DNA from: a virus | Virus record (IMG/VR): IMGVR_UViG_3300034356_001229 | Location: 1 to 22,781 of that record | Length of the DNA stretch: 22,781 nt | Direction: 5' to 3' (one strand) | Shown here: positions 1-12,000 of the stretch, in pieces | Layout: the number at the start of each line of letters is the position of its first letter | Numbering within the stretch: position 1 is the first letter of the stretch | Position numbers and translations under genes: made by a program | The notes under the pieces: model-generated | Database searches by the model: none | Told to the model about the DNA's origin: nothing | What the model saw: only the letters and a program-made list of their open reading frames with translations

Positions 1-3000
1 ACCTTCTCCTGCTGTACTTACTAATGCTCTATATCCGCCTAATATATAGCTTACATCAAATATTGCATCAATTATGATTTCTTGAGTCATATCAAAATCA
101 CTTACTGTGTTAGATAAAGTTACATCGGATCCACCGCTACTAGCGGATACTGTTATATACTCTTCTCCAGTTCCTAACATTGATCCTGAATCATTTGTAA
201 GTATTTTTACACTTCCTCCGTCAGTATCAGATATAGTGAATCTAATTCCATCAATATTGATACTTTCTACAAAATATTCTACTCCTATTGTAATACCACC
301 TAGTCCTTGACCTGAGAATATGATAGGCATGCCTACATATAATGACTCAGTAGTATCACAGGTTATTAAATTACTTGATGATGTACTAATAGCATCTATT
401 TCTACTATACCGTAATCAGTTATGTAATATGTAGTTGCTGCTGTTAGTCCGCCTATAGTAGTATCAAATTGTACTGGCATATTAACATAAAAATCGTCGG
501 TGTTTCCAGTAGATGAGTCAATAGTAATTCTATCTAAAGTAGCTATTGTAGCCGTCATTGTTCTTTCAATTAACGAACTGTTTGTTCCAGAAACGTTTGG
601 ATATTGTTCAGACGTACTATACAAAGTAAACAGCTGACCATTTACTTGTCCAGGGCTTACTGGTAAAGATACATTCATTGTCATAGAACCGGTTGCAGTA
701 GACAATGTTAATGTGTTAGCTTGACTGGTTAACAGCATACTACCTGCACCGTTAGATAATACAAACACACCACCGTTAATCAAAGTAGAAATAGTCATTT
801 GTGTTGTGTTAACTATTTCACTTACATAATATGTTGTGCCGGCAATAATGTTACCAAATGTAGTTCCAGTAAATATAATAGGATCGTTAACACTAAAATC
901 ATCAGTTGAAGAAACAGTTACTCTATTATTAGATGCAGTGGTTGCAGTTGCAGTAGTTGATAATGGATCTTGTGTTTCTGAAATAGTAAACGTTTGACTA
1001 TTAATAACAGTTGTTATGTAATATACGTCATTTTCAATTACCCCACCAAACACAGGCTCAGTTACACTATACTTAGTAAAGAATACAGGCAAGTTAGTAT
1101 AAAATCCTTCAGTTCCTCCTGTACCTATTAAACTCATAGGAACAGTTAACGCATTAGTACCTGCTTGGGTAGCTGTTACTTCAAGTATGCCGGGATAGTT
1201 AACAGTTAATACAGCAGTATCTACTACTTCGCCTGCTAAACATTTTAATCCAGCTGCAGGAATAGTTGCGTTAGTTAAAGTTACTGTGCCGCCACCTTCG
1301 GTTAATGATACAGTAAAGTCTGTATCATTAATAATTGTTTTAACATAATAAGTAATATTTTCTTGTAATCCACCAGCAACCGCACCAACAAACTTAACAG
1401 GCATGCCTTCATAGAAACCTATTGTTGATCCTGAAGCATTTGGATTAGCAGAACCATCATCTAGAGGTATCAATCTAATTGCATTAGTAGCTAATATCGT
1501 GTTGCCTACGTTACGTTCTAATGAAGACCAAGTTAGCTGTCTATCATTGTCAACATCTGTGATTTCAAACGCAACACCTTGAGCACTTGCTAATACTGAT
1601 GAGATAGGAGGTAATACACTTTCTAATTGCATTGACGAGCTAGAAACACTTTCGCTATTAAAATAACTACCAGCAAAGAATGATCCGTAATATGTGCCTG
1701 CTCTCCAATCTTGTACTTGTGAAGTATAAGTTGTTCTATCAAATCTTAGTGTGATATTATTTTCTCTAATAGGAGACGCAGAAGTGATCGCAGAGGCTTT
1801 TGCTCCTAAACTAATAGTTAACTGATCATCTGTTCCGATATCAGATATTTGTATTCTGTTTGTATCATTTATAGCGTCACTGTAGTTAGAGTAAAACGCA
1901 ACTATAGCAGTTGGTGTTGTTTCTAATACATTGATATAGTACCATTGATTATTAGCTAAACGACCGACCCCAGCATCACTTTGTTTAAACAGTACTAAGT
2001 CTCCGGTAGCTAAGTTAGGACCATAAACTCTTATTGTGTGTAATGTTGAGTTAATATCAGCATTAGTAAATGATATTACTACTGAAGGATCTATTCTAAT
2101 TTCAGGAAGAACCATATATCCCTGACCAGGATCTATTACGTTAATACTTAAAACTGAATCTAAACTCATTACTGCTTCAAATACTGCTTCTGTAGTAGGA
2201 GCAGGATACAAATCAAGATCAACGTATGCAGTTACTCTAGGAGGATCAACATAACCTTTTCCTCCATTTAGAACAATTACTTCAGGTAAATCAATAAAGA
2301 TTTTTTCATTAGGGAAATGTTGAGAAATAGCTGTTCCGTTTAGTCCTCTTTGTAGTCCTGAAACTAAGTTAAGTGCTCTGTCAACTGAAGAGTAAGCTAT
2401 TTCTTCGTTACCTATTCTAATTGTACCATTGATTGGGAATCCTTGAGCATTGTCTACAAACATAAACGATGAACCCAAAGTCATGTAAGAAACTAATGTA
2501 GTGATCTCATAATTACTTTCACCGGTTAAGCTTACTCCCTTATTTTGAAACCATTGTGTGTATGGAGCAGTTTGCCAAATATCGTCAGTATCTACGTATT
2601 CATTATCTTGATTAGGATTAGAATATACTAATGAAGGAGTAATAAACTGATTTACTGATTTATCATACTGAGCAGGCAAATCAAAGTCTGTAATATTACC
2701 ATCAAATGTGTCTATTCCTGTATACTTAAATACAAACTCTTTTACAACCACATGATAAGGTTTAACTTCGTTAATGTATCCTGCTAAAAAGTCTTGATTA
2801 TCAGTTTGAAACACTTCTATTGGTTTCAATTCTCTTATAGTATGAGCCACATCTACTAATGAAGTTTTGTTTAACCAAGGTAAATAGTTTTGAGATTCAG
2901 TACTTTCACTTTGAATGTAGTCAAATAATAATATCAATCCTTTGTTTCTAAACAACAATAATTCATCAATATAAATTTGTTCGTTCAATGCGCGAATGAT

Positions 3001-6000
3001 ATATCTAGTTTCTTCACTTGGATATTCATCATATGAACTAGTATCAAAGAAGTTATCACCAAATCCAAGTCTTGCTTCAGCATAATCCCAAAGAGTCAAG
3101 TTAAATTCAATAGTTCCATTTTCTAAACCGATACGAGTCCAAATGCTGTTTCCATCATATCTGTAAACTTCAAACTTACCGCTACCATTGTTTTCTACAG
3201 TAACAATAGTGTCTGTTGCTACAGATAAGGTAGACAGATCGGCGTACAATGGAACTTGTATAGCTGACTTAGTGTTGTTGTCGTATCCAGTTGTCCACCA
3301 GTTAATATACTGCCAGTAGTCTGGTGTATTGTAAAATTCTCCTTGAGCAAACAATAAAGATATGTCAGGTCTAATTTCACTGATCGGATACTGAGCTAAT
3401 ACTTCATTAGCATATGTTAAGTAATTCTTTAATGCTAGGTAACGATTGTAAAAGAAACTTTGTCTTGGTCTAGCTAATACACCAGACTGAACTGCTTTTG
3501 GTAAGTACGGGTTAGGTACTACGCTTCCTTCTTCATCTACTCCAGCCAAACTGTCTAACAGTCTATCATAAAGACCTATAGGTTCTGCGTTGCTTCCTAA
3601 TTTAGGTAGTCCAGGTAAAAAGTCATCAGCAAAATCTTCTTTAATTAATGTATATTCTGAGTGTGCTTCATCATCATTTGTACCATTAGCATACCCTATA
3701 TGGAATACGCTATCATTTGCATTAATATATTCAGCACAGTTATAAAGAGCAAATGAATTATCTCTTAGCGGAGCAAAAAATGCGATACCAGAATTCTTAG
3801 GATTGCTGATGTAAGATTCAAGTATTGTATCAGATAATGTTTTTCCTTCTTCTCTAAAGATTATATTTGAATTTCTTACCCAGAAATAATAAACAGGAGT
3901 AACTATATTAGAAGAATCTATTATACTAGAAACAGTATATCTAGTGCTATCTTTTGGTGTGCCGGGGCCTTGATAATCTCTAGGAGAAACATTACTTACT
4001 ACCCAAGTATAAACAGCAACATCACTACCAGGAAATACTGTTCCCCAATATTTGCTGTTGTATACTAAGTCATTTTGATGGTAATTTACAAAACGAACAT
4101 TAGTAGTATCAAACCATACTTTACCAACTTTTTCAGGGCCCCAAATTAACCCTGACTGAGGATCAAAAATCTCATCACTGTTATAATTAGCAGGGTCAAT
4201 TGAAGTAACATAGTTTATGTTTTGTCTTACAGATCCTAATAGTTTACCCTGTAATGGATCAATGTAATCAAGATTTATCAATGTGTTATTTGTTTCAGCA
4301 CTAAAGAGTTGTGCATTCTGGATGCTATCAATGTTTACTATAGGCGCAGAATTTCTGTATATTGACCAGTCTTTAATACCTGATTCATTTTCGTAAATAG
4401 TTACTTGACCGTCTACTGAGTCTGGTAAGAAGTTAGGTGTGCCTATCATTACTACATTGCTGTTGAAATCTAAAGCAGTGCCATAAAGTGGATTGAAACC
4501 GTATACTATGTCTTTGCTGTTTACAGACTGTGCATAAACAAACTCACCGATATTAGTTAAGTTCTCGTTATAGTTTGAAATGTAATCAAACATATAAACT
4601 GCGCCGGCATTTGGTGCAGTATCTATAAACTGTGTAGCGTTGTTGTCAAAAATAGTATCGTTTGTAAAATCTTCGTCATCAATAAAATCAAACGTAGTAC
4701 CTTCATAACGAGTAGCTACTGGTGCGCTAATCACTACAGAATCATATTCGTTGAATTGAACTACTGATCCAAACTGAGTAGGTCCAAATTCATGCGGGCA
4801 GTTAATAACTTGTGTGTTAGTATATATTTCAATACCTAGTTCAGTTAATGTAGTGGTATCAACCGCTGTTATTATTAGTTTCTGATTAACCTGAGTTAGA
4901 TCAGTATTAATAACTTGAATCATTAGTTTATTATCTACAGTAGCCGCTGCTTGAATGTTAGTAATATTAGCAGAATTAATAGCATTAGCTACAACTGTTG
5001 CGTTTCCTATTGGCACGTTAACAAAGTATCCGTTAATTAGTAAAGGACGAACAGCAGTAACATTACATTCGTTTACTCCAGTTACTAAACCAAATTTTGC
5101 TCCAGCATTTGTAAATCTATAAACAGCACCTTCTTGGTTTTCGTCACTAATTTCAAAAGGAGATCCTATTAATATTTCAGAACCTGATTGAATAGTATCA
5201 AGTGAATAACCAAACTGAGTGCCTACTCTATTATTATAATTTGATGTAAAGGTCTGCGCGTAAGTAAACTTACTATCGCTTACTGTGATAATATCACCTG
5301 CTGTCAATGTACCTGAGTAAACGAACGTACTACCTATCACACCATAGTTGTTATCTTGAACTATTACGCCGTTTCTAGATACGTATAATGGTGAGGTTTG
5401 CACGGTAGCAGTTACGTTAGAAACAGATCCTACGGTAGATATTGCCTCAGGAGTAATAGATGATCTTGAAGTTTTTATTGTTATATCAGATCCTGCAATA
5501 CTTCTTATGTAGTAAACACTATTTCCTTGAATACCGGTACCAAGTAAACCAGTACCGCTAAAGATAATAGGATCATTAACTGCTATTCCAGATACACTGT
5601 TTAATGTGATCAAGTTTCCTGTGGCATTAGTAGCACTTACTGTTCGTGATACTGTTATAGGTGTCCATGCTAATTGGAAAGTTTGTCCTATTGTATTAAA
5701 CTGAACTTCAATATTTTGAACTGCTCTAGAAAATGCAAAAGCACTTCCCCAGTTAGCAATGTTGCCATCATAGTCTTTATCAGGAGCGCCCACTACCATC
5801 ACATCACCATAGTAGTTTGTAGTAATAGACTTGCTAAACTTATCAGTTGATGATACTAAGCTTAAAGCTACTCCGTTGATTATTGTTGACGCTTTGTAAG
5901 TGATCTGAGTTGCTGCACCGGTGCCGGTACCTACTCCTGTTGCAACAAACGTGATACCTACTTTGCTTTCAATCGCACCAATTAATGTAAAGTCAGTAGT

Positions 6001-9000
6001 ACCTAAGTCAGTGATAACATAAGTTTGTCCGGAAACAAAATATCCTGCATTAAGCAATATGTTTTGTTTCTGATAAACATGTACCTTATCGTTTGCAATA
6101 TCAGAAATATATAACCAATTTTGGTCTCCGGAAATAGCTAGTTCGCTACCCCAATCTGTTACTCCGCCGGGTGCAGCGATTGTTTGATAAAGAACAAAAT
6201 CGTCTGACAACTGACTATCATTAATTACATATACATGAACTTCTGAAGCAGTAGTAGGTTCAGAAATTACATAAGTGTTTCCTGCATAAACGATCTTAGA
6301 ACCAAATGATGTTCCGCCGGTTAGTGTTTCTACGATAAAGTAATTGTTAGCAGAATCTTGAGCGTAACGATAAACTTCGCCTGCACTAGCATCGCTTATT
6401 AAATACCCTGCTTGATCAGTGTACGCAACTGCGCTACCAAATGTAGTGCTGTTAGTTTTTGTTACTTCATTATTATACTGATAGTTCAAACTCTTTCTAT
6501 ATACAGCCCAACTACCGTCAGTGCTTTCGTCTACCCATACAGTATTTTTTACAAACTCTGTATCCAGTAGCGGTAGGTTATTAATACTAGCAGGATTGCT
6601 TACTCTTTGTGATTGGAATGTTAAACCAATACCTTGACCAGTGCTTGCAATTTCAGTAGCTACCGGTAAGTTAATAATCACTTCATTCAAGTTAACTATG
6701 TTAGCTACTATGTAATATCCGTCTACGTTTGTTGCATAGTTTATAATAGACAGAGGTTGCAGTCTTACTAAACCGTGAGGTTGAGCAAATGTTATTGTAG
6801 CAGTATTGTTTAGATTACTTCTTACTGCTATTACTCTACCAACAGATGTCCAAGCTAATACATCCCAGTTTCCTAGATAGTTAGCTAACCAAGCGTAGTC
6901 TCTTACATAAAAATCATTAATAAGTACAGGCTCATTATTTTTATCTCTTGCTACTGGTAACCCTGAATAGAAATAAGAAGACATTTTAACATCATCAAAG
7001 TTTACATATCCAGCATCAGGATATACTTGTGTTGGAGTAGAAGGATCAATAGTACTTAAAATATTAGGAGAGTCAATAGGTCTAGCATAATTGAACAAAC
7101 TATATATAGGCACTTCTTGTTGAGAACCCGGAGTATAAACACCGTTAGTCAAGCTAACAATTGATGGATTACCTGTTAGATATTGTTCGTTGATTTTAAA
7201 ATCTACAAAGTTTTTGTTTAATAGTCCACCAAACTCACCGCTTTTAATAGCCCAGTTTTCATAGACTTCATATTCAATACCACCTTGCGGTAAGGTAGCT
7301 CCTCTAAATGCTTCTATCGCATTACGAGTACCTTTGTTTTTAATCAAGTTTTGATAAACGTTAATCTGAGTAATATCAGTTAAGTCTACTAATGCCATGT
7401 AGTCACGAGGTCTGTAACCTATCAGTGAGAATCCTAATAGGTCTGCATCGTTTTCTAAGTTAGCTTTGTTAGTGTCATAATATAACGCACTTTCATATGA
7501 TCTAGTTGAAGAGTTAGGTAATAATCCTTTTTGAATTTGATCGTAATCGGTTTCTTTCCAATCTCTTTCATTGAAAATATTGCTAGGCTCAATTACTTTT
7601 AATGCAGTCCAGTATTTGTTTTTATAAAGTACAATTGATCCTTTAGTGTACTTGACTGCTCTTGACCATTCTTTTATGTTGTCTTGATTTAATATAAATC
7701 CTGAAGCGGTAATAGTTCCGTTCCATTCAGCGGTTTTAGTTCCTCTTACATATATTCTGTTTTGTCTTAACCCAGTAATTAAATTGTATATAGTATCATT
7801 AAACAATGTAGTATTATCAAATACCACAGCATGTTCAAAGTTACTTAAATTAAACTGTCCATAAGAAACAGTGTCACCTTGATTAAGTGCGGTAACACTA
7901 AACTCAGTACCGTTTCTAAACACGCTTAAGTCTTTTGCTTGTATTGGATACAAGTTTTGATTCAATACAAAATTAGTATTTTGTACAGTAAGCGGTTGAA
8001 CAATTGAACTTTCTTTGTCAATTTTCAATGTTTGAGCAGATGGATTTAATAAAAGAATACTTCCTACTTCCCAGCCAGTTTGTGACCAGTATAAGAATTC
8101 ACTGATCATTTGATCCCAGTTAACTTCTATTCCACCTAAGACATCGTTGAATATCATACCTTGTGAAGTTAGATATGCACCGTAACTAGACAAGAACTGT
8201 GCTACTTCTTGTTCGCTATAAAACTTAGCACCATAAGGAATTAATAATTCGTTAGCAGTATAATCAACTGCAACTTTTACCTGAGCATCTTCAACTTGAA
8301 TGTTATTGTATTTACCATTGTTTACTGGCTTCAATACTTTAAAGTATGCATTAGTTTGTGAATTACCAAATACAGTATAACCATCCTGTGTTATTTGTAT
8401 TACAACTCCTGAGTATACAATTCTATCAAACGGTTGATTATCATAAAGAAGCAATGAATAACTTTCGTCTGGAATTAACAATGATGCGTTTCTACTGTTT
8501 GGAGTTCCTTTTTCTACATAGAACTTTAGCAAGTTTTTATCGCTATACCCAGCCAAACGATAAATTAATCTTACATCAAGGTTATCAAGTAAGTTAGTAA
8601 TATTTTCAGTAGCATTTATTCCTATTTGCTTTTCGTAATCAACTATCCAGTTAATATAACTTGTTTTTGCAGTACCTGAACCATAGATTTCAACATCACT
8701 TATTACTAAATGACTTCTGTTGTTTACCAAGTATTGATTAAACTCTAAGTTATATTTGTAGTTGTCTACATCTACTCCCAAGTTAAAGAAGTTAGCAGGT
8801 TTCATTAATGCAAATATTCTCATCAGATCAAAAGGATATGCTGAGCTTCTACGATAGCTTAATTCAACCGGGGCATCATCACCCACTTTCCAATCTCTTT
8901 GGAATGTATTAGGGTTGTAGTTTCCTACTATTGCAACAAACGGAGAAACTAAATTACCTGCACTGTCTACTGGAATGATATTAGTTAAGCCAGGACGAGC

Positions 9001-12000
9001 AACTGTTTCAACTGTAATAGGTACTCCGTCATTCCAAATTACACCCTGTTCTAAATCATTCCAAAGAATTAAGTTATCACTAGTATAAGGCGCAGGACCA
9101 TATCTTTCTGTCCACCAAGTTGGTTGATCAGTAAAACCTAACATTTCCCATGGCGTAGCATTAGGGGTTGTAGTATCATAAAAGTATTGATACACACCTC
9201 TCCAATAACCTTGCTCAATCGGTGTATTAGTTAATTTGTTAGCTGCATTGGTGTAATTGTAAGTAAATTCATTTACTTTAGAAAAAACCTGAGTTTTGTA
9301 ATTTAATCTGTTTTGCCCTACCCAGTTTAAGAAACTTTCACTATACATTTGCAAGAATTCGCTATATGTATAGTCGGTATCTCTAAAGAATCCCGGTAGC
9401 ACTTCATATGTTTGAATAGGTACAGTGCTGCTTAATTTTAAGTTGTTATAAATTCTTGTTTCAAATTCTAATAAGCCCTGATCTCTAAAGTCTTCTAGAA
9501 CACCCAAATTAGTGTTATAAGATCCGTATAACTTATTATAAGAACCATCGTGTCCTTTAATAAAATATGTTGGTTGAGTATAAGCAGTGTCTAACACTAC
9601 TTGAGGAGTATAAGCAGGATATAAACCTAATTTTGTTGGTGTGTTAGGAACATAACTACCATAAGTTTGATTATATTCTTTAATAGTAATCTTGTCACCC
9701 GCAATCAAGTCTAACGTAACAGTTAGTGACGGGGCATCTTGACTTATAACATAGTCTTGATTAATAATCAATTGTTTCTGTATAGTTACACCGCTTATTA
9801 TTCTTGACAAATAAACAATAACACCATTATAGTTAGCAGTAGCAAAGTTATATGTTGTAGTTAAGGGATAAATGCTTGTATCTAAATTGTTTGCAAAAGT
9901 ATAAGTGTTGCTTCTTAATGGTGACTTAGCAGGTAACATGTCGCTCCAAAAGAACGCTTGTGACTCACTTTTAGCCGCAGTAATAATATCAATAGCTTGA
10001 TCTAGTATTTCTGAAGGCGTGTATCGTTGTACATATTCTGCATTATTAATAGTATCTACTAATAGATTTTTAAACTTAGTGTATTCGTTGCTATTAAATT
10101 GTAACGCATCAAACAAGTTGTGATTTGTTTTACGCAAGAATGTGCCGGGTAATACTAAAGAAGCACTATTTTGAATTATGTTAGTTCCATATGGAACTAA
10201 GTTACCTAAGTCTCTATAATTGTTTGATCCAAATACTTGACCTAACATACCGGGAGCATTTACATAAATGTCTCTGTATTGTAATCTAATATCACCAACG
10301 TTAACTGTTTCTAAGTCTTGGTTAAATGGATTGTTACTTAAGTTAACAGGTATTGTATAATATGCTTGATTACTAACTTGGTTACTTAATATTAAAACTT
10401 CAATTGGTGTATCACTATCCAATTCAGAAACGTCTAATAATTCAATGATCGTAGAATTTGCAGTAATAGTGTATGAATATTCACTTACGCACTGGCAAGC
10501 ATTGTTTATGTACACCTGTACACTAGTCCAAGAATCTTGACCTTCTACTTCAGATATAGCAGCAATGTCGCATACAAATGTTGTACTAGGATTATCCTTT
10601 AGATATGTAAATTGAAATACTTGATACTGCGCACTAGGTGCTACCGCGGTTTGCCAACCTAATTCTCTAGTATATTCAGTTCTGTCATCATAATTAAACA
10701 CATAACCTGTGTTAACTTTTTGAGTTATAGGAGTAGTTCCAGTAACATAATCAAATGTATCAGTGTTTAACGAAACATCAAAACTAATATCACCTACATT
10801 ATCAATAGCACTGTATCTTATAGGAAATCCTAAAATAGGATCATCGGTTCCAGAGCCTATGCCATAAGAAAATAATGTACAGCCGGCAAAAGAAGTACCT
10901 TGATAAATTGTTGGATCGCTAAAACTTATACCGTTTTCATCAAATACATCAAATAACGGTGCTTGATTTACAGTAACTTTTTCTTGTGCTGTGATCCAAT
11001 TATCGTTACTAAAATAATAAGTATTACCTTGATTATTATATCCTCTAGTAATAACTGCTTGATCATTTTCTTCACACAAACCATCCTGAGCTTCAGTTAA
11101 TGTAATAACCGGTACTGATGATGGGGATAATTGAGAAAGTGCAACAACATATATTTTATTGCGTACATTCACATCCGTGTCTGCTGCAAATATAATTCTT
11201 GCTCCAGAGAATATAGAGTAATTATTAACTGTAGTGTCTGTTGCAATAACGGCTACACTAGTAGCTGAGCCAACAGATTGTGATACGGCCCAAGACACTG
11301 TTAATACAGTGTTATTACCTGCTATGGTTATATTTGTAATTTGTGTGTTGTTAGGTAAAATATCTAAGTAATCACTAATATACTGCCCAACTTGGAACGT
11401 TCCTACAATATCAGCAGTAGGAATAGTAATAGTAGTTGATGTTCCTACAACAGATGCTATAGATACTGTATTTTCTGTATATACTTCTACATCAGGAAAA
11501 TAATTGTTTAATCCTGCAATTTGCGATAGTGCATCAGTTGTTCTTTGATCAATGAAATCTACTGCATCTTTGCCACGAGTACCTGAGTTGAATAATCCTA
11601 AATTAGGATAAAATTCAATAATAGGTCTTCTTGCTTTATTTTCTGCTTTAGCGAATTCAGTAACTATTGATGGATTATTATTATAAATCGCAGTTTGATT
11701 AATTACTTGCGAATGAAACCATCTGTTGCTTCTAGACCAAGCATTTTTGTTTATTGCGTTTCTAGCAATAGTAATATAATCTAAATCTGTTGGTATAAAC
11801 AAATCACTATCAAAGTTTGATAAATCAAACGGAGTAGTATCAAACGGGACAAAGGTACTTGTAGTAAAATCTTCAGGTGATACTAATGTTTCAACTGAAA
11901 TTAGTTCTATTGCCGAACCTACACCTTCTACGTAATATTGTCCGGATAAGTATCTTGACGGGATAACGTCACCGTCAAATTCTACTTTTAGTCCATTAGT

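Larger units (their letters stand above)
4365..6520 (-). other. Seven FG-GAP-like repeats: probable beta-propeller with inserted modules
   Basis: Residues about 2360-3075 contain seven repeats of the form FG/WG-S-x-(hydrophobic), a hydrophobic strand ending in ISD, VGAP, IGSP or ISAP, then G-x-V-x-x-(Y/F). The landmarks are TFGSAVAY (about 2384), SFGSKIVY (2429), DWGSELAISG (2480), FSKSIT with VVGAPDKDYDG (2586-2610), QFGYSLD with ILIGSP (about 2793), QFGSVVQF with VVISAP (about 2940) and LYGTALDF with VVMIGTP (about 3036). The fourth has a DxDxDG calcium-loop pattern. SWAVYR opens and DWSIYR closes the array, as expected if the ring is shut by strand sharing. Unrelated modules of about 55 to 140 residues sit between repeats 3/4, 4/5 and 5/6. 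FG-GAP propellers usually mediate protein or ligand binding. Confidence 0.68.

Noticed and set aside
107-310. Plus-strand open frame of 67 codons
   Set aside because: It lies entirely opposite the giant gene, has Pro/Ser-rich content typical of a complement shadow, and lacks a ribosome site.
8358-8597. Plus-strand open frame of 79 codons
   Set aside because: It is antisense to coherent tail-type protein sequence of the giant gene and shows no domain or ribosome-site support.
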